Position numbers and translations under genes: made by a program. DNA of 64,000 nucleotides from Meridianimarinicoccus sp. MJW13 (GTDB taxonomy: Bacteria; Pseudomonadota; Alphaproteobacteria; Rhodobacterales; Rhodobacteraceae): NCBI RefSeq assembly GCF_014901205.1, contig NZ_JACNMU010000006.1:1-64000 (forward strand), written 5' to 3'. This document shows positions 52,138 to 59,783 of this stretch, one piece after another (the stretch's first letter is position 1; each line of letters opens with the position of its first letter). The notes below the pieces were generated by a model that ran no database searches, was not told the origin of the DNA, and worked only from the letters and a program-made list of their open reading frames with translations.

Positions 52138-52455
52138 ATGCCGCATCTCGTCCGTCTCTACATCAAGCAGGTTGCCATCGGCTATGCGATCTCGGCCGCT
52201 TTCGTGACCATGCTGCTGTATTTCAACGTCGCGAACCTCTGGCATCTGGTCACCCATGTGAATGTCGGGTGGATCGCGGTTCTGATGCTGTGGGTGTTCA
52301 ACGGGATCGTCTTCGCGGGTGTGCAATTCGCCCTGTCGCTGCCGCGCGGCCATGGCGAGGAAGCGGACAGTGGTGGCAAGCACGATGCCCTGCCGGTGCT
52401 TCTGGCCGAACCCGTGCCGATCGCGGTGACCCCGCATCAGCACCGCCAGCGCTGA
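52138..52455 (+). CDS. small membrane protein of unknown function
   Basis: Protein of 105 residues with two membrane helices (VAIGYAISAAFVTMLLYFNV and WIAVLMLWVFNGIVFAGVQF) and a His-containing polar tail ending in TPHQHRQR. GAGGAAGGA lies upstream of the ATG at 52138. An intrinsic terminator follows at 52480. Homologues appear common in Rhodobacteraceae but have no known role. Confidence 0.8.
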   Translation: MPHLVRLYIKQVAIGYAISAAFVTMLLYFNVANLWHLVTHVNVGWIAVLMLWVFNGIVFAGVQFALSLPRGHGEEADSGGKHDALPVLLAEPVPIAVTPHQHRQR

Positions 52456-52479
52456 GCAACTCCAGAGAGACAAACGAAA

Positions 52480-52511
52480 AAAGCGGTCCCGAAGGACCGC
52501 TTTCTTGCTTT
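52480..52511 (+). terminator. intrinsic terminator
   Basis: AAAGCGGTCC and GGACCGCTTT form a 10-bp stem with a CGAA loop, followed by CTTGCTTT. The A-run on its left would let it act on the minus strand too. Confidence 0.88.
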
Positions 52512-52554
52512 GTGACGGGCCCGCGCGCAACCGTGGAGGCGTATATTCCCGAGA

Positions 52555-52570
52555 ACCTGTATATACAGGT
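52555..52570. promoter_or_regulatory. perfect 16-bp palindrome with lux-box-like arms
   Basis: ACCTGTATATACAGGT is its own reverse complement. The 7-base arms ACCTGTA and TACAGGT equal those of the Vibrio fischeri lux box, but the spacer is 2 bases rather than 6. It lies in the convergent gap between the small membrane protein gene and the SRPBCC gene, so no promoter is obviously controlled. Confidence 0.4.
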
Positions 52571-52682
52571 GGGCGTCAGGTAACGAAGCCAGGGCCTCGC
52601 CAGAGCCAACTCCCTCGGAATTGATTAAGGCCACCGGAATGTTGCCACAGACACGGGAAGGGCAGCACCCGCCTTTGAGTAT

Positions 52683-53123
52683 CTAGGCCGCTGGCTGGGC
52701 TTCTGCAAGGGGCGTGTCGTCCGATAGCTGCCGAAGGTTCATCAGGAACCCGTGCCAGCCCTTGTCGAGCGCCAGCAAAAGGCCAAATCCATCCCCCGTA
52801 TCGGGCAGGCCGGAATGGCTCAGGCTCAAACGGGTGCCGCCTGCGACGTCCTCAAGCCGCCATTCGACGGTGCTCATGGCGCCATTGGCGGGGCCAACGG
52901 TGAAGGACCAGCGCAGATAGTCGTGCGGGCGGGATTCCTCGACCGTGCCCCAGCACATCCGCTCGCCATCGGTCTGGCTCGACAGGGTATAGGCGGCGCC
53001 TGCCACCATGTCGGTGTCGGAGGGGTGAAACCATGTGCCAAGCTTCTTGGCGTCTGTGAGATAGGTCCAGACGGCCTGTTTGGGCGCGGACAGATAGATG
53101 GATTTCTCGATGGCAGCGGTCAT
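52683..53123 (-). CDS. SRPBCC (AHSA1-like) family protein
   Basis: START/Bet v1-fold protein of 146 residues. The N-terminus IEKSIYLSAPKQAVWTYLTD and the C-terminal GGTRLSLSHSGLPDTGDGFG then LDKGWHGFLMNLRQL are typical of Activator-of-Hsp90-homologue-1-like proteins. Its start overlaps the stop of the ArsR-type regulator (ATGA at 53120-53123), a very common pair. It is probably a small-molecule-binding or detoxification protein whose ligand is unknown. Confidence 0.9.
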   Translation of the reverse strand: MTAAIEKSIYLSAPKQAVWTYLTDAKKLGTWFHPSDTDMVAGAAYTLSSQTDGERMCWGTVEESRPHDYLRWSFTVGPANGAMSTVEWRLEDVAGGTRLSLSHSGLPDTGDGFGLLLALDKGWHGFLMNLRQLSDDTPLAEAQPAA

Positions 53124-53440
53124 GGGGCGTGTTCCTTTTCAATGGCGGTTTTCAGGGCGTCCAGACGGTCATCCCAGAAAGCGTCGAAATGGGCGAACCA
53201 ATCAATGACGGGGGCAAATCCATGCCGGTTCAACGAGTTGATCCGCGTTCTTCCAGCGGTTTCAACCGTGATCAGATTGCCTTCCTGCAAGATCGTCAGG
53301 TGCTTTTTCACGGCCGCGCGGGTGATGTCGAAATTCTCGGCGACCTCGGCAATGGTCATGCCGCGTTGACTGAGCAGGCCGAGGATCTCGCGCCGGGTTG
53401 GATCGGACAGGGCCCGGAAACAGGGCTGGGCATTTTGCAT
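53120..53440 (-). CDS. ArsR-family regulator (SdpR-like)
   Basis: Winged-helix repressor of 106 residues. It opens with FRALSDPTRREILGLLSQRG, the standard ArsR start, then the recognition helix FDITRAAVKKHLTILQEGN. The metal-binding ELCVCDL box of metal sensors is absent, so it belongs to the metal-independent group paired with SRPBCC proteins. GGAGGCGCC lies upstream. Repeated GTAT/ATAC units at 53465-53495 are probably its operator. Confidence 0.9.
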   Translation of the reverse strand: MQNAQPCFRALSDPTRREILGLLSQRGMTIAEVAENFDITRAAVKKHLTILQEGNLITVETAGRTRINSLNRHGFAPVIDWFAHFDAFWDDRLDALKTAIEKEHAP

Positions 53441-53464
53441 GGCGCCTCCTTATGAAACCTTGCG

Positions 53465-53495
53465 GTATCACTTAATACGAAACCGAAAGGTATTA
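53465..53495. promoter_or_regulatory. putative ArsR operator
   Basis: GTAT (53465), TAATAC (53473-53478) and GTATTA (53490-53495) form nested inverted repeats just upstream of the ArsR-type gene. TAATAC and GTATTA are perfect complements 11 bases apart. Autoregulation is usual for this family. Confidence 0.45.
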
Positions 53496-53548
53496 CGTCA
53501 AGGGTTTTTTGCCTTGCCGGATGTTCCTGTAATGTTCATTCTGGTTGC

Positions 53549-54001
53549 ATGGACATGCAGCCCGACACCCTGACCCCCGGCCAACTGCTGGCCCGCGGCA
53601 CCTGCCGTCACCTGCGCCGGGCCCATGATTTCACTTGTGTCGAGGAAATGACCCTGAAAACCCGGCTGCGGGTCGATGTCATGGCGATAGGTCCGAAAGG
53701 CGAGATCTGGGTCGTCGAATGCAAATCCGGGCTGGCCGACTATCGCGCCGACAGCAAGTGGGAAGGGTATCTCGACTATTGCGACCGGTACTTCTGGGCC
53801 GTGGACAGCGATTTTCCGACCGAGATCCTGCCGGCGGAAACCGGGTTGATCATCGCCGATGGCTATGACGCCGAAATCCTGCGCATGGGGCCGGAAAGCA
53901 AACTGGCCGGCGCCCGCCGCAAGGCCCTGACTTTGCGCCTTGCGCGCACCGCCATGACCCGCCTGCACGGGTTTCGCGATGGCGACTTCGGGGGACGTTA
54001 G
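53549..54001 (+). CDS. mmcB: MmcB-family DNA repair protein
   Basis: Protein of 150 residues with a PD-(D/E)xK nuclease-like core: RLRVDVMAIGPKGEIWVVECKSGLADYRAD contains the Asp, Glu-x-Lys pattern, followed by KWEGYLDYCDRYFWAV. MmcB is a SOS-linked alphaproteobacterial protein implicated in mitomycin resistance in Caulobacter. The start is ambiguous between ATGs at 53549 and 53555. It converges on the small gene at 53998 with a 4-base overlap. Confidence 0.9.
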   Translation: MDMQPDTLTPGQLLARGTCRHLRRAHDFTCVEEMTLKTRLRVDVMAIGPKGEIWVVECKSGLADYRADSKWEGYLDYCDRYFWAVDSDFPTEILPAETGLIIADGYDAEILRMGPESKLAGARRKALTLRLARTAMTRLHGFRDGDFGGR

Positions 54002-54186
54002 GAGGTCTGTGCCGCTGCCTGAGCCGCGGCTGCCAGGATTTCCTCGGCAATCTCACGCGCTTCATCGACTTCGAAATCCATCGGAATCTCGATGCCGTCG
54101 CTTTCCACAAAAATCCGAACCATCCCCTGATCGGTCGGTCCGATCTGCAGATTCGCGGCAATGTCGCGTTCGTTGTTGATGCCCAT
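53998..54186 (-). CDS. small conserved protein, probably DUF6324
   Basis: Acidic protein of 62 residues: MGINNERDIAANLQIGPTDQ, a beta-like segment MVRIFVESDGIEIPMDFEVD, then an Ala/Glu helix. It matches my recollection of the DUF6324 group in Rhodobacteraceae. AGGAGGCGTCC precedes the ATG. Function unknown. Confidence 0.75.
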   Translation of the reverse strand: MGINNERDIAANLQIGPTDQGMVRIFVESDGIEIPMDFEVDEAREIAEEILAAAAQAAAQTS

Positions 54187-54322
54187 GGACGCCTCCTGAT
54201 GCCCGTTCGCTACCTGCGTTTCCGGGGCGAGGCAAGGGGATGATGTTTTCCCCGCAAAATGCGAAAAACCGCGCGGCGCCCGCTTGCAATCGCCCAGACG
54301 CGGCGATAAACCCTCGCAACGT

Positions 54323-54399
54323 GCCGCCTTAGCTCAGTTGGTTAGAGCGCTGGATTGTGGATCCAGAGGTCCCCTGTTCAAGCCAGGGAGGCGGTACCA
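54323..54399 (+). tRNA. tRNA-His (anticodon GTG), lacking G-1
   Basis: A 77-base cloverleaf with acceptor GCCGCCT / AGGCGGT giving a G1-U72 wobble pair, anticodon stem CTGGA / TCCAG around TTGTGGA (anticodon GTG), and encoded CCA at 54397-54399. The discriminator is A73. The base before G1 is T, so the usual G-1:C73 identity pair is not encoded, as known for a clade of alphaproteobacteria with altered histidyl-tRNA synthetase. Confidence 0.96.
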
Positions 54400-54481
54400 T
54401 CCCCCTATATCCATCACTTCCCGGTTGCCGTCGCCGCAGCAAACGCTATCCCTGTGGTAAAGCAAGCTCAAGGACATGCCC

Positions 54482-56632
54482 ATGACGACCGGTTCCCAAT
54501 CTACCCCGCGCTATCTTGACCGAGGCCACCTGAAAGTCGATCCGACCCTGACTGCCTTCCTGGAAGAGCAGGCCTTGCCGGGAACGGGTATCAGCGCCGA
54601 AGCATTCTGGTCGGGGTTTGCGGATCTGGTGGCGGAATTCGGGCCGCAGATCCGCAGCGCATTGGCGCATCGCGCGGTGGTTCAGGAAAAGCTGGACGCC
54701 TGGCATCGCGATCATCGCGGCACGGCGCATGATGCGGAAGCCTATCGTACTTTCCTGACCGAGATCGGGTATATCGAGCCCGAAGGCCCGGATTTTACCA
54801 TCGGCACCGAGAACACCGATCCCGAAATCGCCGCGATCGCAGGTCCGCAACTGGTGGTTCCGGTGACCAATGCCCGTTTTGTGCTGAACGCGGCCAACGC
54901 GCGATGGGGCTCGCTTTACGACGCGCTCTACGGCACCGACGCCATGGGCGATCTGCCGAAGGGCGGCGGTTTCGACGCGGCGCGCGGCAAGAAGGTGATT
55001 GCCTGGTCCAAGGCCTTTCTGGATGACGCCGTTCCGCTGGCCCAAGGCAGCCACAGCGACTGTGACGGTTATTTCGTGAAAGATGGCCAGTTGCAGCCGG
55101 CCCTGGCAGATCCGGCGCGTTTCGTGGGCTATCAGGGATCGGCCGAGAACCCGACCTCTATCTTGTTGCTGAGCAATGGCTTGCACATCATTCTGGATGT
55201 AAATCGCGACCATTCGGTCGGCCAGCTGGACAGTGCGGGCATCAGCGACCTGCGGCTTGAATCCGCCATGTCTGCCATCATCGACTGTGAAGATTCCGTG
55301 GCCGTCGTCGATGGCCCGGACAAGGCGCAGGCCTATGGCAATTGGCTGGGGTTGATGAACGGTGCGCTGACCGCCAGTTTTTCCAAGGGCGGCAAGGAGG
55401 TCACCCGCAGTCTGTCCGATGACCTGAGCTTTATCTCGCCGGACGGGTCCGAGGTGGCGCTGAAGGGCAGGGCGCTGCTGCTGGTGCGCAACGTGGGTCA
55501 CCTGATGACCACCCCTGCGGTATTGGATGCCGAGGGGCAGGAAGTGTCCGAAGGGCTCATGGATGCGCTGATCACCGTTCTGATCGCGATGCATGACCTG
55601 AACGGCGCGCGCCGCAACTCTGCTGCCGGTTCGGTCTATGTGGTCAAACCCAAGATGCACGGTTCTGCCGAAGTGGCGCTGACCGATGCCATGTTCACCG
55701 CCGTCGAAAAAATCCTCGGCCTGCCGCAATATACCGTGAAAATCGGCATCATGGATGAGGAACGCCGCACCAGCGTCAACCTCAAGGAATGCATCCGCGC
55801 CGCCCGCAACCGGGTCGCTTTCATCAACACCGGGTTCCTCGATCGCACCGGCGACGAGATCCACAGCGGCATGGAGGCCGGGCCGTTCCTGCGCAAGGCC
55901 GAGATGAAAACCGCGCCGTGGCTGCAGCACTATGAAGCGCGCAACGTCGAGATCGGTCTGGCCTGCGGTTTGCGCGGCAAAGCGCAGATCGGCAAGGGCA
56001 TGTGGGCCATGCCCGACATGATGGCTGACATGCTGGAGGCCAAGATTGGCCATCCGAAAGCGGGTGCCAACTGCGCCTGGGTGCCATCGCCCACCGCCGC
56101 CACGCTGCATGCCACCCATTACCACAGGGTGAATGTCGCGGCCGTTCAGGATGAGATCGCCAAGCGCCCGCCGCAAGGCACCCTTGACGGCCTGCTGACC
56201 GTGCCCATCCGCGATGGTCAGAACTGGTCCGAGGCCGACATCATCGCCGAGGTGGAAAACAACTGTCAGGGCATCCTTGGCTATGTGGTGCGCTGGGTTG
56301 ATCAGGGGGTCGGCTGCTCGAAGGTGCCCGACATCCACGACGTGGGCCTGATGGAAGATCGCGCCACCTGCCGGATCTCCAGCCAGGCGCTGACAAACTG
56401 GCTGCACCACGGCATTGTCACCCGCGCACAGGTCGAGACGGCCCTGCGGAAAATGGCCAATGTGGTGGATCAGCAAAACGCGGGCGACCCGGCCTATCTG
56501 CCGATGGCGCCCGCTTTTGATGGCCCGGCGTTCCAGGCCGCTGCGGCGCTGATCTTTGAAGGCACAAGCCAGCCCTCGGGCTATACCGAACCCTTGCTGC
56601 ACAAGTTCCGGGCGGTGAGGAAAGCCCTGTAA
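54482..56632 (+). CDS. glcB: malate synthase G
   Basis: Enzyme of 716 residues that condenses glyoxylate and acetyl-CoA to malate. The monomeric G isoform is identified by length and by SAIIDCEDSVAVVDGPDKAQ, KPKMHGSAEVALTDAMFTAV, KIGIMDEERRTSVNLKECI and CSKVPDIHDVGLMEDRATCR. AAGGA at 54470-54474 is 7 bases from the ATG at 54482 but only 1 from that at 54476, so I take the second. No isocitrate lyase gene is nearby, so it may serve glyoxylate from glycolate, ethylmalonyl-CoA-pathway or purine sources. Confidence 0.97.
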   Translation: MTTGSQSTPRYLDRGHLKVDPTLTAFLEEQALPGTGISAEAFWSGFADLVAEFGPQIRSALAHRAVVQEKLDAWHRDHRGTAHDAEAYRTFLTEIGYIEPEGPDFTIGTENTDPEIAAIAGPQLVVPVTNARFVLNAANARWGSLYDALYGTDAMGDLPKGGGFDAARGKKVIAWSKAFLDDAVPLAQGSHSDCDGYFVKDGQLQPALADPARFVGYQGSAENPTSILLLSNGLHIILDVNRDHSVGQLDSAGISDLRLESAMSAIIDCEDSVAVVDGPDKAQAYGNWLGLMNGALTASFSKGGKEVTRSLSDDLSFISPDGSEVALKGRALLLVRNVGHLMTTPAVLDAEGQEVSEGLMDALITVLIAMHDLNGARRNSAAGSVYVVKPKMHGSAEVALTDAMFTAVEKILGLPQYTVKIGIMDEERRTSVNLKECIRAARNRVAFINTGFLDRTGDEIHSGMEAGPFLRKAEMKTAPWLQHYEARNVEIGLACGLRGKAQIGKGMWAMPDMMADMLEAKIGHPKAGANCAWVPSPTAATLHATHYHRVNVAAVQDEIAKRPPQGTLDGLLTVPIRDGQNWSEADIIAEVENNCQGILGYVVRWVDQGVGCSKVPDIHDVGLMEDRATCRISSQALTNWLHHGIVTRAQVETALRKMANVVDQQNAGDPAYLPMAPAFDGPAFQAAAALIFEGTSQPSGYTEPLLHKFRAVRKAL

Positions 56633-56677
56633 GGCTTTCTTCCGATTGTAAATATCTCTGCCAAGGGCAGGGTGGAT

Positions 56678-56700
56678 GATGGAGGCGCTACGCCTCCATC
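56678..56700. terminator. hairpin at the glcB/pepF convergent junction
   Basis: GATGGAGGCG and CGCCTCCATC form a perfect 10-bp stem around CTA. The loop CTA is the complement of the pepF stop codon TAG, so the last pepF codons form one arm. No T-run follows on either strand. Confidence 0.5.
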
Positions 56701-58511
56701 GCTTCCAACTCGTCGATCAGGTCCGAGATCATCTGCAGCCCCTTGTCCCAGAAGGCAGGATCCGTGGCATCCAGACCGAAGGGCGCCAGCAATTCGGTGT
56801 GATGCTTCGATCCGCCCGCCTTGAGCATGTCGAAATACTTGTCCTGGAAGCCCTCGGCACCGCTGGCATAGACCGCATACAGCGCATTCACCAACCCATC
56901 GCCGAACGCATAGGCGTAGACGTAGAACGGTGAATGCACGAAGTGCGGGACATAGGCCCAGAAGGTCTCGTAGCCCTCCATGAAATTGAACGCTTCACCA
57001 AGGCTTTCCGCCTGAACGCTCATCCACAGCGCGTTGATGTCGTCAGGCGTCAATTCGCCCTCGCGCCGGGCTGCGTGCAGCTTGCACTCGAAGTCATAGA
57101 AGGCGATCTGCCGGACCACCGTATTGATCATGTCCTCGACCTTGCCGGCCAGCAGAACCTTCTTCTGTTCGGGGCTGTCGGCTTCGTCCAGCAGCTTGCG
57201 GAAGGTCAGCATCTCGCCGAACACCGAGGCGGTTTCGGCCAGTGTCAGCGGTGTCGAGGACAGCAATTCACCCTGATCGGCAGCCAGAACCTGATGCACG
57301 CCATGGCCCAGTTCATGCGCCAGTGTCATGACATCGCGCGGTTTTCCCAGGTAGTTCAGCATCACGTAGGGATGCACATTGGTAACGGTGGGATGGGCGA
57401 AGGCACCGGGGGCCTTGCCCGGTTTTACCTCGGCATCGATCCAGCCCTTCGCAAAGAACGGTTCGGCAATCTCGGCCATGCGCGGATCGAAAGCGGCATA
57501 GGCTTCGGTCACGGTGGCTTTCGCGGTGTCCCAGTCCACCAAGGTGGGGTCTTCCATGGGCAGCGGCGCGTTGCGGTCCCAGACCTCCAGCACGTCCAGA
57601 CCCAGCCACTTGCGCTTCAACTCGTAATAGCGATGCGACAGTTTGGGGTAGGCGGCCACGACCGCATTTCGCAGGGCCTCGACAACCTCGGGTTCCACAT
57701 GGTTGGCCAGATGCCGGCCGGTCTGCGGCGTCGGCATCTTGCGCCAGCGATCCTCGATTTCCTTTTCCTTGGCCAAAGTGTTGTGAACACGCGCAAAAAT
57801 CTTGACGTTCTCGCCAAACACCCGCGCCAGTTCCCGCGCCGCGGCCTCGCGTTTGGCGCGATCCTGTTCGGTCAGAAAGTTCAGCGTGGCCTCAAGGTTC
57901 AGCGTCTCGCCATCGATGACAAAGTCCAGATCCGCGATGGTTTCGTCGAACAGCCGGTTCCACGCCGCCGCACCCACGGCACTTTGATCGTGCAGGAATT
58001 TCTCCAACTCGTCCGACAACTGGTACGGCTTCATGGCGCGCACCCGGTCGAAGATCGGCTTGTAGCGGGCCAGATCCTCGTTCTCGTCAAACATCGCCGC
58101 CAGCTTGTCGTCATCCAGCCGGTTCAGTTCCAGCGTGTAGAACACCAGTTGCGTCGTCATCGTGGTGATGCGGTCCTGCATGTCGGCCATGAACTTGGCG
58201 CGGTCGGCATCCACGGTGTTCTGGTAATAGCGCAGCCCGGCATAGGACATGACCCGGCCAGCAACTTGGCTGATCTGCTCGTCACGCTTCACGCAGGCCA
58301 GCATGCCGTCGGCGTCCAGTGTGTCGAGCTTGCCGTCATAGTCGGCCGCGAATTCCGCGCAGGCGGTCTCCAGCCATTCCAGATCCTCGCTCAACGCGTC
58401 GCAATCGGGCGACTCGTAGAGATCCCGAAGGTCCCATTCCGGAAGCTGTCCAAGCGGCGAAGCCCCTTGATCGGCGTGCGCATCGAATTGGCGAGTGGGA
58501 AGTGTCGGCAT
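56688..58511 (-). CDS. pepF: M3-family oligoendopeptidase F
   Basis: Cytoplasmic zinc oligopeptidase of 607 residues. The zinc motif HELGH lies in LAHELGHGVHQVLAADQGEL, with the downstream Glu in PLTLAETASVFGE. The N-terminal half is the helical M3 domain (LPEWDLRDLYESPDCDALSE at the start). The ATG at 58511 has GAGGATCCA directly upstream; the frame is open to 58589. It recycles small peptides. Confidence 0.95.
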   Translation of the reverse strand: MPTLPTRQFDAHADQGASPLGQLPEWDLRDLYESPDCDALSEDLEWLETACAEFAADYDGKLDTLDADGMLACVKRDEQISQVAGRVMSYAGLRYYQNTVDADRAKFMADMQDRITTMTTQLVFYTLELNRLDDDKLAAMFDENEDLARYKPIFDRVRAMKPYQLSDELEKFLHDQSAVGAAAWNRLFDETIADLDFVIDGETLNLEATLNFLTEQDRAKREAAARELARVFGENVKIFARVHNTLAKEKEIEDRWRKMPTPQTGRHLANHVEPEVVEALRNAVVAAYPKLSHRYYELKRKWLGLDVLEVWDRNAPLPMEDPTLVDWDTAKATVTEAYAAFDPRMAEIAEPFFAKGWIDAEVKPGKAPGAFAHPTVTNVHPYVMLNYLGKPRDVMTLAHELGHGVHQVLAADQGELLSSTPLTLAETASVFGEMLTFRKLLDEADSPEQKKVLLAGKVEDMINTVVRQIAFYDFECKLHAARREGELTPDDINALWMSVQAESLGEAFNFMEGYETFWAYVPHFVHSPFYVYAYAFGDGLVNALYAVYASGAEGFQDKYFDMLKAGGSKHHTELLAPFGLDATDPAFWDKGLQMISDLIDELEAMEA

Positions 58512-58709
58512 TGGATCCTCGAAGATTGTGTCGATCCTACATATGAGCGGCGGCGGCCGGATCACAAGGTCATCTGCGTGCAGGCGCAAGTCCGGGACAC
58601 CTAAAACAATTACATAACTCAGGTTATAGATATAGGGCCTGGGGTCTTGGGGGCCGACGATGGCGCCCTGCGAGACCCGTTTCCGTATCCCGCACAGCCG
58701 TGATGGCTG

Positions 58710-59594
58710 TCAGATGTCCTGGCCCTTCAGAACGCGCAACCGCTGGATCAGGCTCGACGTGTCCCAGCGACCGCCGCCCAGCGATTGCACATCGCCGTAG
58801 AACTGGTCCACCAGCGCCGCAACCGGCAGGCTGACGCCCATGTCCTTGGCCTGTGCCAAAGCAATCCCTAGATCCTTGCGCATCCAGTCCACCGCGAAGC
58901 CGAAGTCGAACGCTCCGTCGACCATGGTGTCCGCGCGGTTGGCCAACTGCCACGAGCCACCGGCGCCTTGCGCCACCAGCTTGGCGACTTTCTTGGCATC
59001 CAGACCGGCCTCGCTCGCCATGAACAGCCCCTCCGAGATGCCCTGGACGATCCCGGCGATGCAGACCTGGTTGACCATCTTTGTCAGTTGACCGGCGCCG
59101 ACCTCGCCAAACAGTTCGGTGGCTTTCGCGTAGGCCGACATCACGGCCTGCGCGCGGTCGAAATCCGATTGGCTGCCGCCGCACATGATCGCCAGTTGGC
59201 CGCCTTCGGCACCAGCCTGGCCACCCGACACCGGCGCGTCGACAAAGCCGATGCCCTTGTCCGCGCCAACGGCTGCCAGTTCGCGGGCGACGGCGGCCGA
59301 CGCCGTGGTGTGATCCACGAACAGGCTGCCTTCGCGCATCCCCGCATAGGCGCCGTCGTCGCCCAGAACCACCGATCTGAGATCGTCGTCGTTGCCCACG
59401 CAACAGAACACGATTTCGGCTTCCGCGGCGGCAGCCCGGGGTGTGTCGGCAGCGGTGCCTCCGTACTGCTCTGCCCAGGCTGCGGCCTTGGCGGCGGTGC
59501 GGTTATAGACGGTGACCTGATGGCCTGCTTGCTGAAGATGTCCGGCCATGGGAAACCCCATGACTCCAAGACCTAGAAACGCGACGCGTGACAT
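58710..59594 (-). CDS. beta-hydroxyacid dehydrogenase (3-hydroxyisobutyrate / tartronate semialdehyde reductase type)
   Basis: NAD(P)-dependent dehydrogenase of 294 residues. Rossmann motif FLGLGVMGFPMAGHL at residues 5-19, substrate-binding DAPVSGGQAGAEGG, and the catalytic Lys in GAGQLTKMVNQVC define the family. Specific assignment among 3-hydroxyisobutyrate, 2-hydroxy-3-oxopropionate and GLYR/GHB-type reductases is not possible from sequence. An excellent AAGGAG lies upstream of the ATG at 59594. It is monocistronic. Confidence 0.92.
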   Translation of the reverse strand: MSRVAFLGLGVMGFPMAGHLQQAGHQVTVYNRTAAKAAAWAEQYGGTAADTPRAAAAEAEIVFCCVGNDDDLRSVVLGDDGAYAGMREGSLFVDHTTASAAVARELAAVGADKGIGFVDAPVSGGQAGAEGGQLAIMCGGSQSDFDRAQAVMSAYAKATELFGEVGAGQLTKMVNQVCIAGIVQGISEGLFMASEAGLDAKKVAKLVAQGAGGSWQLANRADTMVDGAFDFGFAVDWMRKDLGIALAQAKDMGVSLPVAALVDQFYGDVQSLGGGRWDTSSLIQRLRVLKGQDI

Positions 59595-59783
59595 GCTGGT
59601 TCTCCTTGCCTGACTGATCCCTGACATCGCGCCAGCCCATGGAAAGGTCAAAATGTTTTTTCCGGGTGAGACCGGGATACATCTTTTTCAAGGGAAATCG
59701 TACGGGGTCCAAGTCGGCGGTTTACAGCCCTACGAATCCACTTCACTAACGGGGGAATACCGCCTGTTGACCAAGGAATTGTC

